NCBI RefSeq assembly: GCF_000826545.1
Contig: NZ_CDME01000002.1
Span: forward strand, 1,116,001 to 1,180,000
DNA length: 64,000 bases
Source: Kibdelosporangium sp. MJ126-NF4
GTDB lineage: Bacteria > Actinomycetota > Actinomycetes > Mycobacteriales > Pseudonocardiaceae
Direction of reading: 5' to 3'
A program made the translations under genes and the position numbers. Below are positions 1-8,403 of the stretch, one piece after another; the stretch's first letter is position 1, and each line of letters opens with the position of its first letter. The notes under the pieces are model-generated. The model did no database searches and was not told the DNA's origin. It saw nothing but the letters and a program-made list of their open reading frames with translations.

Positions 1-510
1 GATTTCCTGGACATGGAGGTGGCGGTGCGCGACTCGGGTGCGCAGTGGACGGTGTTGCGGCCGGGCTGGTTCAACCAGAACTTCGACCGTGGCGTGTTCC
101 GCGATGCCCTGCTTTCCGGCGATCTGCGGCTGCCCGCCGGGGACGGGCGGACACCGTTCATCGATGTCGCCGACATCGCCGCGGTGGCGGTGGCGGCGCT
201 GACCGAGGATCGGCACCACGGGCGGACCTATGAACTCACCGGCCCGCGGGCGCTGAGTTTCGGCGAAGCCGTGGCGACCATCGCGCGGGTGTCCGGTCGG
301 GCGCTGACCTACACCGACATCCCGGAAGAGGATTATGTCGCCGCGCAGCAGGCCGCCGGTGCGAGCCCGGACCAGGCGAAACTGGCGGGCATGGTGCTCG
401 GGCAGGTCCGCAGAGGGGAGGCTGAGGCAGTGAGCGACGCTGTGTCGGACGTGCTCGGTCGCCCCGCCGTGGATTTCGCCGACTACGCGGCGGTGGCGTG
501 GAAACCCTGA
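1..510 (+). CDS. NAD(P)-binding NmrA/SDR-type protein, 5' truncated
   Basis: The reading frame is open from base 1, so the start and the Rossmann glycine motif lie outside the window; 169 C-terminal residues are visible. The stretch VLRPGWFNQNF, then DVADIAAVAVAAL, then YELTGPRALSF is the usual order in atypical short-chain dehydrogenases of the NmrA / NAD(P)H-azoreductase type, as in the complete homologues at 27615-28472 and 40851-41783. The substrate cannot be told from the sequence. The next gene is on the opposite strand and converges on it. Confidence 0.75.
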   Translation, partial: DFLDMEVAVRDSGAQWTVLRPGWFNQNFDRGVFRDALLSGDLRLPAGDGRTPFIDVADIAAVAVAALTEDRHHGRTYELTGPRALSFGEAVATIARVSGRALTYTDIPEEDYVAAQQAAGASPDQAKLAGMVLGQVRRGEAEAVSDAVSDVLGRPAVDFADYAAVAWKP

Positions 511-555
511 CCCGGCCGCGGGTGCTGCTGGTCTGCCCGGTGTGCGTGATCGGTC

Positions 556-999
556 TCAGTGTGTGCGGACGGGGGAGGTCGCTTCGCGGATGGCGGCGGT
601 GTCCCAGTAGAACGGGCGGACCTCGGTGATCTGTCCGTTGTGGACGGTGATGGTCTGCAGGATCGGGAAGTGCAGGTGCAGGCCGGTGGTGCGGGCCTGT
701 GCGTGTACGTGGGTCAGTACGACCAGTGGGGTGGTGGTGGTCAGGAAGGTCTGGTCGAGCATGTCGAAGGCTTGCCAGGTTTCGGCCATGGTGTGGAAGA
801 ACTGTTCCATGCCGTCGTGGCCGCGCCAGGTTCCGCCGTAGGGGAGGTTGGCGGCCTGGTGCAGCACGACGTGTGGGGAGAAGTACGGGGCGAGCGTCGC
901 GAAGGACGCTCGCCCCGGGCCGCCTGCGGCGAGGTAGTCCGCCTCGGCTGCGTACATGCCGGTGAGGACGGACAGGGGGTCGGTGGTCATGACTGTCAT
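556..999 (-). CDS. SnoaL-like / NTF2-fold protein
   Basis: A 147-residue protein with the small cone-shaped NTF2/SnoaL pattern: an N-terminal helix, then PYFSPHVVLHQ, a GTWRGHDGMEQFF segment typical of polyketide-cyclase-like SnoaL proteins, and a C-terminal sheet (GQITEVRPFYWDT). Such proteins are small cyclases, isomerases or ligand binders; no specific role can be given. The open frame continues upstream but reads as Arg/Pro-rich low-quality sequence, so the start is placed at ATG 999, with ATG 990 as the alternative. It follows the MerR gene by 47 bases on the same strand and is probably co-transcribed with it. Confidence 0.7.
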   Translation of the reverse strand: MTVMTTDPLSVLTGMYAAEADYLAAGGPGRASFATLAPYFSPHVVLHQAANLPYGGTWRGHDGMEQFFHTMAETWQAFDMLDQTFLTTTTPLVVLTHVHAQARTTGLHLHFPILQTITVHNGQITEVRPFYWDTAAIREATSPVRTH

Positions 1000-1046
1000 G
1001 GTGGAGTGTCGTGACCACTGCGGGCTGGCGGTATTCCGCCTTGGCG

Positions 1047-1961
1047 TTACGTGTCCAGGGTTGGGCCGCGTAGGGCGTCGACGAGCCATTCGAAGGCCGG
1101 GACCGAGGGTGGGCGCTCGGGCCAGCCGTTGATCTTGCCGAGCAGTGCCCAGTAGCGCTCGACGCGGCGGTCGCTGAAGGTGGCGAGTGTGTCGGCGAGC
1201 GTGTGGCGCTCGTCGGCGGGCAGGTCGGCCGGGATGATGCGGTGCAGGATCTCCTGTCCTTCGGGTGATGCCGGGTCGATGCCCGCGGCGTGGGCGGGTG
1301 CGGCGTGTTCGAACACCAGTGCCGGGTCGGCGTGTGCTGGTGGTTGGGTGTGGGAGTCGGTGGAGCCCGCGACGGCCATTTCGCGTACGCGTTGTTTGAA
1401 CGACGGGTCGGCGACGAGTTCGGCGAGTTCGATCCAGGCGTCGACCTGTTCGGGGGTGGGGTCGTCGGGTAGGTCGGCTGGCATGGTGCGCATGCCGTCG
1501 GCGATGTGTGCGCCTTCTGGCCGTGGTTCGACGCCCGCGAAGGCCTCGTCGACGAATTCGTCGATGATGTTTTGCCGTTGCTGTGCGGACAGCTTGGCCA
1601 GTTCGTGCATCAGTTTCATCTCCTCGGTCGTGCTGCCTCTGGTGGCGACCGAGTTGAGGACCGCGCGGCGTAGCCGGAGGGTGCGGATCTCGGCGTCCAG
1701 TGCGCGGACGTGTGCTTTGGCGACGTCCGCGACGGTGACCTGTTCGCGGAGGACTCGCTCGACGGTGTCGAGGTCGATGCCCAGTTCGCGCAGGGTGCGC
1801 ACCAGGTCGAGGCGGGCCGCGGCTTCGGCGTCGTAGATCCGGTAGTTGCCGGTGGTTCGTCCCGCGGGTGGGACGAGGCCGAGGTCGGACCAGAATCGCA
1901 CGGTGCGCACCGGCAGGCCGGTGGTTCGGGCTAGTTGCCCGATGCTGAACATCTCGGTCAC
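1047..1961 (-). CDS. MerR family transcriptional regulator with large C-terminal domain
   Basis: The N-terminal 70 residues are a clear MerR winged helix (FSIGQLARTTGLPVRTVRFW, then GNYRIYD), followed by the dimerisation helix around residues 75-115. Unlike the short metal or redox sensors, it has about 190 further residues of predicted helix with no cysteine pair, which is probably a ligand-sensing domain of unknown specificity. The SnoaL-like gene is directly downstream and is the likely target. ATG 1961 is used; ATG 1952 is an alternative three codons in. Confidence 0.85.
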   Translation of the reverse strand: MTEMFSIGQLARTTGLPVRTVRFWSDLGLVPPAGRTTGNYRIYDAEAAARLDLVRTLRELGIDLDTVERVLREQVTVADVAKAHVRALDAEIRTLRLRRAVLNSVATRGSTTEEMKLMHELAKLSAQQRQNIIDEFVDEAFAGVEPRPEGAHIADGMRTMPADLPDDPTPEQVDAWIELAELVADPSFKQRVREMAVAGSTDSHTQPPAHADPALVFEHAAPAHAAGIDPASPEGQEILHRIIPADLPADERHTLADTLATFSDRRVERYWALLGKINGWPERPPSVPAFEWLVDALRGPTLDT

Positions 1962-2056
1962 AACCTCAGCCTCAACCTTCCAGCGACTGGAGACTCAAAT
2001 TGATTATCGCGCCCGGACCCGTGGGTCGCCTGCGACCGGCTGGTAGAACTTCCGGC

Positions 2057-2434
2057 GTGACTGACGGACAGGATCAAATGGGGCAAACGGGTCACCGTGG
2101 GCAGCGCAACGCCGCGCGGACGGTCATGGCGTTGTCGTCGGTGGTGGTCGCCGCGTGCGCGGTGGCGGTGACGGTGAAGGTGTTGAGCACGGACATCGCC
2201 TCGGCGAGGCCGTTGCGGTTGTTGGACCAGGAGGCGTTGGAGCGGCAGGTGCTCGATGAGGCCGGGAATCTGCGGTCGGATCGTCCGGGCAGGGTGGCTT
2301 GTCCCACCTCGGTCGTGGTCGAGGTGGGCAAGAAGTTCGACTGCCGGGTTTTGGGCGGTACGAACCCGAAGACTGTGTTCGTCAAGATCATCGACGATCA
2401 GGGTGACCTGTCCCTCTCGCAGTCTCCTCAGTGA
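2057..2434 (+). CDS. DUF4333 domain protein, membrane-anchored
   Basis: The 125-residue product has one N-terminal hydrophobic segment (VMALSSVVVAACAVAVTV) and an extracytoplasmic domain with two cysteines spaced as in DUF4333 (VACPTSVVVEVGKKFDCRV). Mycobacterial and other actinobacterial relatives are small exported proteins of unknown function. The start is placed at GTG 2057; ATG 2078 and an upstream ATG at 2000 are possible, but the sequence before 2057 does not look coding. It is divergent from the MerR gene and converges on the M20 peptidase with a 7-base gap. Confidence 0.65.
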   Translation: MTDGQDQMGQTGHRGQRNAARTVMALSSVVVAACAVAVTVKVLSTDIASARPLRLLDQEALERQVLDEAGNLRSDRPGRVACPTSVVVEVGKKFDCRVLGGTNPKTVFVKIIDDQGDLSLSQSPQ

Positions 2435-2441
2435 TGCTGGC

Positions 2442-3743
2442 CTAGACGGTCGACAGGAAGTGGTCGAGGACGCGGGTGCCGAAGTGCAGGCCGTCGACGG
2501 GGACGCGTTCGTCGACGCCGTGTGCCATGGCGCGGTAGTCGAATCCTTGCGGCAGGGACAGGGGTGCGAAGCCGTAGCCGGGGATGCCGAGGCGGGCGAA
2601 GGCTTTGGCGTCGGTTCCGCCGCCCATGCAGTAGGGCACGACGATGGCGTCGGGGTCCTGGGTGTGGATGGCGGCGGTCATGGCGTCGAACCAGGGGGAG
2701 TCGACGGGGGCTTGGATGGCGGGGCTGCGGTTGACGAATTCGCGGGTGATGCCGTCGCCGAGGAGGGCGTCGATGGTGTCGAGGAGTTCCTGTTCGGTGC
2801 CGGGCAGGGTGCGGGTGTCGATTTCGGCGGTGGCGGTTGAGGGGATGACGTTGACCTTGTATCCGGCTTTGAGGACGGTGGGTCGGGTGCTGTTGCGGAT
2901 GGTGTTCTCGATCAGTGGGGCGGCTTTGCCGAGTCTGGTGAGTGTGGTGTCCATATCGGACAGGTCGATGTCGGTGCCGAGTGCGTGGCCGGTGCGTTCG
3001 AGGAAGGCGGTGACGGTGGGGGTGAGGCGGGTCGGCCAGGGGTGGTGTGCGATGCGGTCGAGTGCGCTGACGAGTTTGGTGACGGCGTTGTCGTCGTTGT
3101 GGCGGGAGCCGTGTCCGGCGCGGCCGGTGGCGGTGAGGCGTAGGTGGCTGGTGCCGCGTTCGGCGGTGCCGATGGGGTAGAGGCGTCGTGGTGTGCCGTC
3201 GGCGTGGGTGACGTGGTAGGAGTAGCCGCCGGATTCGCTGATGGTGGCGCCGCAGCCGTGGAACAGTTGGGGGTGTTCGTCGACGAGCCATTCGGCGCCG
3301 TGGTGTCCGGCGTCTTCTTCGTCGGCGACGAAGGCGAGGACGATGTCGCGTCGTGGTGCGCGGTCTTGGTGGGCCCAGGCGTTGACGACGGTGAGGACCA
3401 TGGCGATGAAGTCCTTCATGTCGGTGGCGCCGCGGCCCCAGACGTAGCCGTCGGTGATGTCGCCGGAGAAGGGGTCGCGTGTCCATTGGGCCGGGTCGGC
3501 GGGGACGACGTCGAGGTGGCCTTGGACGAGCAGGGCGGGCAGGGTGGAGTCGCGGCCGGTGAGTCGGGCGATGACGTTGCTGCGGCGGGGGGTGCGTTCG
3601 AGCAGTTTGGACCCGATGCCGGCGCTGGCGAGTATGTCGGCGACGAGTTCGGCGGCGTCGCGTTCGCCTGCGGATTCGCCGCCGCCGTAGTTGGTGGTGT
3701 CGATGCGGATCAGCTGTGAGCACAGTTGTGCGACGTCAGCCAT
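2442..3743 (-). CDS. M20 family metallopeptidase (dipeptidase/deacylase type)
   Basis: This is a 433-residue zinc peptidase of the M20/ArgE/DapE superfamily. Visible elements are QGHLDVVPA (metal His76), GRGATDMKDF (bridging Asp108), DEEDAGHHG (catalytic and metal Glu142-143), GTDAKAF and the late HGVDERV metal histidine. The length suits carboxypeptidase-like M20 enzymes with a lid domain. Its start overlaps the end of the M55 aminopeptidase gene by 8 bases, so the two are translationally coupled. Together with the divergent peptide ABC transporter this suggests cytoplasmic hydrolysis of imported peptides; the exact substrate is inferred only. Confidence 0.9.
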   Translation of the reverse strand: MADVAQLCSQLIRIDTTNYGGGESAGERDAAELVADILASAGIGSKLLERTPRRSNVIARLTGRDSTLPALLVQGHLDVVPADPAQWTRDPFSGDITDGYVWGRGATDMKDFIAMVLTVVNAWAHQDRAPRRDIVLAFVADEEDAGHHGAEWLVDEHPQLFHGCGATISESGGYSYHVTHADGTPRRLYPIGTAERGTSHLRLTATGRAGHGSRHNDDNAVTKLVSALDRIAHHPWPTRLTPTVTAFLERTGHALGTDIDLSDMDTTLTRLGKAAPLIENTIRNSTRPTVLKAGYKVNVIPSTATAEIDTRTLPGTEQELLDTIDALLGDGITREFVNRSPAIQAPVDSPWFDAMTAAIHTQDPDAIVVPYCMGGGTDAKAFARLGIPGYGFAPLSLPQGFDYRAMAHGVDERVPVDGLHFGTRVLDHFLSTV

Positions 3744-4563
3744 AGATTCCCTCCACGGCTCCTGCGGCGATGGCGGTGACGATTTTGAATGCCTTCATGG
3801 CGTCGGTCATGGTGGGTGCGTCGAAGCCGACGCGGCGGTCGGCGATGAGGTCGACGGTGGGGATGACGGCGGTGGCGTGGGCGAGGTGGGTGGCGTCGAA
3901 TTCGATTTCGATGCGGTGGGGGGCGGTGGTGGTTTCGTAGCGGCCCGCGTGTTTCATGCCTTCGGTGGCTTCTGTTCGGATGAGTTCGGCGGTCCGGGTT
4001 GGGGGTGTGCAGATGGCGGCGTAGCGGCTGACGCATTGTTTCACTGCGGCTGTTCGTGCGTGCGGCACGTAGTCGGCGGCGTCGTGGCAGGTTTTGTCGT
4101 CGCCGGTCACCAGGATCACCGGGACGCCGTGTTCGTGTGCCATGGCGGCGTTGAGTCGTCCTTCGCTGGCGTGGGTGCCGTCGAGCCAGACGCCGGTGAT
4201 GGAGTTCTCGAGGTAGGTGTGGGCGAGGACGCCGTCGACGCCTGCGCCGGTGTGGTAGCCGAGGAACACGACGCCGTCCACTTGGGAGTCGATGCCCTGC
4301 ATCATGGACAGTGGTTTGTGGCGTCCGGTGAGCAGGGTGGCTCGGGGGTCGAGGTCTTCGAGCAGCAGGTTGCGTTGGGACGAGTGGGCTTCGTTGACGA
4401 AAACGTCGTCAGCGCCGCCGTCGATCAGGCCGGTGACGCAGGCGTTGACGTCGCCGGTGAAGAGGTGTCGCATCCGCTGCCATTGTTCGGTGCCGGGGAT
4501 GACGTCCTGGGTGTAGGTGACCCCGGTGGCGCCTTCCATGTCGGCCGATATCATGATCCGCAC
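3736..4563 (-). CDS. dppA: M55 family D-aminopeptidase (DppA-like)
   Basis: The 275-residue product matches the length of the Bacillus D-aminopeptidase DppA. The zinc site is visible: Asp8 and Glu10 in ISADMEGATG, His60 in NEAHSSQRN, His104 in GYHTGAG and Glu134 in HASEGRLN. Family members are self-compartmentalising decamers that cleave D-amino-acid peptides such as D-Ala-D-Ala. It is the first gene of a two-gene minus-strand operon with the M20 peptidase, divergent from the oligopeptide transporter, which supports a role in recovering peptides with D-residues, possibly from cell-wall turnover. The symbol follows the Bacillus peptidase, not the Escherichia coli binding protein. Confidence 0.9.
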   Translation of the reverse strand: MRIMISADMEGATGVTYTQDVIPGTEQWQRMRHLFTGDVNACVTGLIDGGADDVFVNEAHSSQRNLLLEDLDPRATLLTGRHKPLSMMQGIDSQVDGVVFLGYHTGAGVDGVLAHTYLENSITGVWLDGTHASEGRLNAAMAHEHGVPVILVTGDDKTCHDAADYVPHARTAAVKQCVSRYAAICTPPTRTAELIRTEATEGMKHAGRYETTTAPHRIEIEFDATHLAHATAVIPTVDLIADRRVGFDAPTMTDAMKAFKIVTAIAAGAVEGIYG

Positions 4564-4615
4564 GTGGCCACCGTAGAGGCTTAAGTTACGTCTTGGCAGT
4601 ATCTGCCGGTACTCA

Positions 4616-4645
4616 TTGACTTCTCAGGTTGATGAATGGTTACTT
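4616..4645 (+). promoter_or_regulatory. Candidate sigma-70-type promoter for the peptide ABC operon
   Basis: TTGACT at 4616-4621 is a good -35 hexamer. A weak -10 lies near 4639-4645 (GTTACTT) at 17-base spacing. It sits in the 114-base gap between dppA and the transporter operon, ahead of a GGAGGAGAGG ribosome-binding site. Only the -35 is convincing. Confidence 0.3.
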
Positions 4646-4677
4646 CTTTCCGAATTGTGGAGGAGAGGTGGTACGTC

Positions 4678-6486
4678 GTGCTCGTCAGACGTCGGCTGGC
4701 CGGGGCGGGGGCGGTGATCGCGCTGGTGGCGGTCATGGCACCGTGGGTGACCGGTTCCGCGCAGGCCCAAGGTGCGAAGGTGTTGCGGGCGGGGGTCACG
4801 CAGGATCTGGACTCGCTGAACCCGTTCATCACGATCACCCGGATCGGTACTGAGCTCACCCGGTTGAACTACGAGTTCCTGACGACGTACGACCCGAAGG
4901 ACTTCCACCCGGTGCCGGGGCTGGCGGAGAAGTGGGAGACGTCGGCGGACAAGCTGACGTGGACGTTCACGATCCGGTCGGGTGGGAAGTGGTCGGACGG
5001 GCAGCCGATCACGGCGCAGGACGCGGCGTTCACGTTCAGCAAGATGATGACGGACAAGGACGCGGCGACCGCGAACGGCAACTTCGTGCAGGGCTGGGAC
5101 TCGGTGTCGGCGCCGGATGACCGGACGTTGGTGATCAGGACCAAGCAGCCGCGGTCGACGATGCTGGCGCTGGATGTCCCGATCGTGCCGAAGCACGTGT
5201 GGGAGAAGGTGACGGATTTCAAGGCGGAGCCGCCGTTGCCGTTGGTGGGGTCGGGTCCGTTCATCACGCAGGACTACAAGGCGAGCCAGTTCATCAAGCT
5301 GAAGGCGAACAAGGACTACTGGCGGGGCGCGCCGAAGGTCGACGGTGTCGACTTCGTGTACTACAAGAACGTGGACGCGGAGGTCCAGGCGCTGCAGAAG
5401 GGCGACATCGATGTGGTGAACCGCCTGGTGCCCGCGCAGTACGACGCGTTGAAGAAGGACCCGAACGTCAAGTTGAACACCGGCCCGGGGCGCCGGTTCA
5501 ACGAGGTCCTGATCAACCCGGGTGCGACGTCGGCGGATGACAAGCCGATCGGGGACGGCAATCCGGCGTTGAAGGACGTCCAGCTGCGCAAGGCCATCTC
5601 GCTGGCGATCGATTCCAGGGCGCTGGTGGACAGGGTGTGGGGTGGGTACGCGCAGGAGGCCGCCGGGTACATCCCGCCGGGGTTCTCGGAGTTCCACCTG
5701 CCGGAGCGCAAGAAGTTCGATCCGGCCGAGGCGAACAGGATGCTGGACGCGGCCGGGTACGCCAAGGGCGCGGATGGGGTGCGGGCGGACAAGCAGGGCA
5801 AGCCGTTGAAGCTGCGGTTGCTGGGGCACGCGGGCACGAACCTGGACGAGCAGGCGTCGAAGTACGTCACCAGCTGGTTGCGTGACATCGGGATCGCGGT
5901 GGAGCCGCAGATGGTGGCCGACCAGAAGGTCAACGACGCGACGACGGGGGCGAACTTCGATCTGGCGGTGTCGGGGTGGAGCGCGAACCCGGATCCGGAC
6001 TACGTGTTGTCGTTGCAGACGTGTGGGGCGCGGCCGAACGCGGACGGCAAGGGCGCGACGCCGGACTCGTTCCTGTGCGACCCGGAGTACGACCGGTTGT
6101 ACAACGAGCAGTTGGCGGAGACCGACCGGGGCAAGCGGGTCGAGATCGTCAAGAGGATGCAGCAGGTGCTGGCGGACCGGGCGACGTTGGTGATCCTCGG
6201 TTATGACAATCCGCTGGAGGCCTATCGGGCGGATCGGTGGGCGCCGTTCCAGACGCAGCCCGCCGATGGTGGCGTGATCTTGAACCAGCAGGGTTACTGG
6301 GGGATCTACAGCGCGACGCCGGGCAAGTCCACGGGCGTGCCCGATGGTCAGGGCACCGGGGCGGCGGAGGAGAGCAACACCGGTTTGATCATTGGTCTGG
6401 TGGTGGCCGGTGTGGTGGTCGTCGGTGGGGTTGTGTGGCTGGTCGGGCGATCACGTCGGCGTGGCGCGGCGGATGAGCGAGAGTAG
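4678..6486 (+). CDS. ABC transporter substrate-binding protein, family 5 (peptide), C-terminally anchored
   Basis: A 602-residue extracytoplasmic peptide- or nickel-binding protein of the SBP family 5 (DppA/OppA type), shown by the opening LRAGVTQDLDSLNPF, the GLAEKWETSAD segment, FTFSKMM and GSGPFI. GTG 4678 is chosen because GGAGGAGAGG lies about 10 bases before it and it gives a proper signal peptide (VRRRLAGAGAVIALVAVMAP, then cleavage near AQAQ). There is no lipobox cysteine. Instead the C-terminus has a single membrane helix (about residues 568-588, GLIIGLVVAGVVVVGGVVWL) and an RSRRRG stop-transfer end. First gene of a four-gene operon. Confidence 0.92.
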   Translation: MLVRRRLAGAGAVIALVAVMAPWVTGSAQAQGAKVLRAGVTQDLDSLNPFITITRIGTELTRLNYEFLTTYDPKDFHPVPGLAEKWETSADKLTWTFTIRSGGKWSDGQPITAQDAAFTFSKMMTDKDAATANGNFVQGWDSVSAPDDRTLVIRTKQPRSTMLALDVPIVPKHVWEKVTDFKAEPPLPLVGSGPFITQDYKASQFIKLKANKDYWRGAPKVDGVDFVYYKNVDAEVQALQKGDIDVVNRLVPAQYDALKKDPNVKLNTGPGRRFNEVLINPGATSADDKPIGDGNPALKDVQLRKAISLAIDSRALVDRVWGGYAQEAAGYIPPGFSEFHLPERKKFDPAEANRMLDAAGYAKGADGVRADKQGKPLKLRLLGHAGTNLDEQASKYVTSWLRDIGIAVEPQMVADQKVNDATTGANFDLAVSGWSANPDPDYVLSLQTCGARPNADGKGATPDSFLCDPEYDRLYNEQLAETDRGKRVEIVKRMQQVLADRATLVILGYDNPLEAYRADRWAPFQTQPADGGVILNQQGYWGIYSATPGKSTGVPDGQGTGAAEESNTGLIIGLVVAGVVVVGGVVWLVGRSRRRGAADERE

Positions 6487-6496
6487 GTAGCTGGTT

Positions 6497-7522
6497 GTGA
6501 CCGATTTCCTCGCGCCTGTCGAGGAGACGATCGAACAGGCCCCGTCGCCGTCTCGTGGCGGTGGGGCCGTTCGCTATCTGCTCGCGAAGGTCGGTGGCGC
6601 GATCATGAGTGTGCTCATGGTCGTGGTGTTGGGGTTTTTCCTGTTCCGGGTGATGCCGGGGGACCCGGTGTCGATCATGACGCGGGGTCGTCCGGTGTCG
6701 GGTGCGCAGTTGGAGGAGTTGCGCCGCAGGCTCGGGTTCGACAAGCCGTTGCTGGAGCAGTTCTGGAACTATCTGGTGGGGTTGCTGCACGGGGATTTCG
6801 GGCAGTCGTACGCGTTCAACGCGCCCGCTGGGCAGATCATCGGTGAGCGGGTGGGTCCGACGGTGTTGTTGTCGGGCACGGCGGCGGTGTTGGCGGCGGC
6901 GTTGGGGTTGTGGCTGGGCGCGAAGACGGGCTGGCATCGCAATGGGCCGTTGGATCGGGGCAGCAGCGGTGTGGCGTTGGTGTTCTGGTCGATTCCGCCG
7001 TGGTGGCTGGGTGTGGTGCTGTTGATGGTCGCCGGTGGGGTGTTCCCGACCGGGGGTATGCAGAGCCCGGACAGTCCGGTGGCGTTTTTCCCGCACGCGG
7101 TGGACGTGGCCCATCACATGGTGTTGCCGGTGTTGACGTTGGTGTTGGCGTTGTATGGGCAGTACCAGTTGGTGATGCGGGCGTCGCTGCTGGAGGAGAT
7201 GAACTCCGATTATCTGACCACGGCGCGGGCCAAGGGCCTGCGCGACGACCTGGTGCGGCGGCGGCACGCGTTGCCGAACGCGTTGTTGCCGACGGCGACG
7301 TTGGTGTTCCTGCATCTGGGCATGGTGGTGTCGGGGGCGATCACGGTGGAGGCGGTGTATTCGTGGCCCGGGTTGGGCCAGTTGACCGCTGAGGCGCTGG
7401 CGGCCAAGGATCTGCCGCTGTTGCAGGGGATCTTCATTGTGCTGGTGATCGCCGTGGTGATCATGAACTTGTTCGCGGACCTGTTGTTGCGGGTTCTGGA
7501 TCCGAGGGTGCGTGCGTCATGA
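6497..7522 (+). CDS. ABC transporter permease, DppB/OppB type
   Basis: A 341-residue inner-membrane permease with about six transmembrane helices. The N-terminal helix IMSVLMVVVLGFFLFRVMPGDP is followed by a RRRLGFDKPLLEQF stretch typical of DppB. The EAA coupling loop reads YLTTARAKGLRDDLVRRRHA, the ATPase contact site. The N-terminal 25 residues are a longer cytoplasmic extension than usual. GTG 6497 follows the binding-protein stop by 10 bases. It overlaps the next permease by 4 bases (ATGA). Confidence 0.93.
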   Translation: MTDFLAPVEETIEQAPSPSRGGGAVRYLLAKVGGAIMSVLMVVVLGFFLFRVMPGDPVSIMTRGRPVSGAQLEELRRRLGFDKPLLEQFWNYLVGLLHGDFGQSYAFNAPAGQIIGERVGPTVLLSGTAAVLAAALGLWLGAKTGWHRNGPLDRGSSGVALVFWSIPPWWLGVVLLMVAGGVFPTGGMQSPDSPVAFFPHAVDVAHHMVLPVLTLVLALYGQYQLVMRASLLEEMNSDYLTTARAKGLRDDLVRRRHALPNALLPTATLVFLHLGMVVSGAITVEAVYSWPGLGQLTAEALAAKDLPLLQGIFIVLVIAVVIMNLFADLLLRVLDPRVRAS

Positions 7523-8403
7523 CATCACCGGCGTGGGCTCGTCGGCGGGACGCGGCGGGCAAGGCGTGGCGGGAGTTCGCGACCAACCGGGGCGGGTTGA
7601 TCGGCCTGGCGGTGTTGGCGGTGTTCGTCCTGATCGGGGTGCTGGGGCCGCTGCTGATCAGCGACGCGAGCCTGGACGTGACGCGGGCGGCGGGTGACCG
7701 GCTGCAGCCGCCGAGCGGCGAGTTCTGGCTGGGCACCGACGAGAACGGCCTGTCGGTGCTGACGCTGACGCTGTGGGGGGCCCGGTTGTCGCTGGTGGTC
7801 GGGTTGGCCGCGGCGTTGTTGTCGGTGGTGATCGGCACGACGGTGGGGGTCCTGGCCGGGCATTTCGGTGGCTGGTTGTCGGCGGTGCTGCTGCGGTTCA
7901 CGGACTTCTTCCTGATCATGCCGTCGCTGGTGCTGGCGATCGCGCTCTCGGCGGTGCTGGACGGTGGGTCGGGCACGATCATCCTGGCGATCGGGGTGGT
8001 GTCGTGGCCGACGAGCGCCCGGTTGGTGCGGGCGCAGACGCTGGCGGTGGAGGCCCGGCCGTATATCGAGCGGTCGCGGGCGTTGGGCGGCGGGCACGGT
8101 CACGTGATCTTCAAACACGTGTTGCCGTCGGTGTTGCCGCTGGTGTTCGTGAACACGACGCTGGCGGTCGGGTCGGCGATCGTGGCCGAGTCGACGCTGC
8201 GGTTTTTGGGGTTGGGTGACACGAACGAGATCACGTGGGGCGGGTTGCTGCGCTCCGCGGGCAGCAGCGGCGCGATCACGTACGGCGCGTGGTGGTATCT
8301 GCTGCCGCCGGGGATCGCGATCGTGTTGCTGGTGTTGGCGTTCACGATGGTGGGGCGCGCGTTGGAGACTGTGTTGAACCCGAAACTGCGGGAGCGCCGG
8401 TGA
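7519..8403 (+). CDS. ABC transporter permease, DppC/OppC type
   Basis: The 294-residue partner permease has the hallmark DppC N-terminal segment (NRGGLIGLAVLAVFVLIGVL, then GPLL), the FWLGTDENGLSVL motif and the EAA loop (YIERSRALGGGHGHVIFKH). It forms the translocation pore with the upstream permease. Its ATG overlaps the previous stop and its own stop overlaps the GTG of the ATPase gene, so the three proteins are translated in a coupled way. Confidence 0.93.
   Translation: MTSPAWARRRDAAGKAWREFATNRGGLIGLAVLAVFVLIGVLGPLLISDASLDVTRAAGDRLQPPSGEFWLGTDENGLSVLTLTLWGARLSLVVGLAAALLSVVIGTTVGVLAGHFGGWLSAVLLRFTDFFLIMPSLVLAIALSAVLDGGSGTIILAIGVVSWPTSARLVRAQTLAVEARPYIERSRALGGGHGHVIFKHVLPSVLPLVFVNTTLAVGSAIVAESTLRFLGLGDTNEITWGGLLRSAGSSGAITYGAWWYLLPPGIAIVLLVLAFTMVGRALETVLNPKLRERR

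Noticed and set aside
2428..3723. Long minus-strand frame rich in Arg, His and Pro inside the M20 peptidase gene
   Set aside because: It is an alternative-frame shadow caused by high GC; it has no domain features and the M20 frame explains the region fully.
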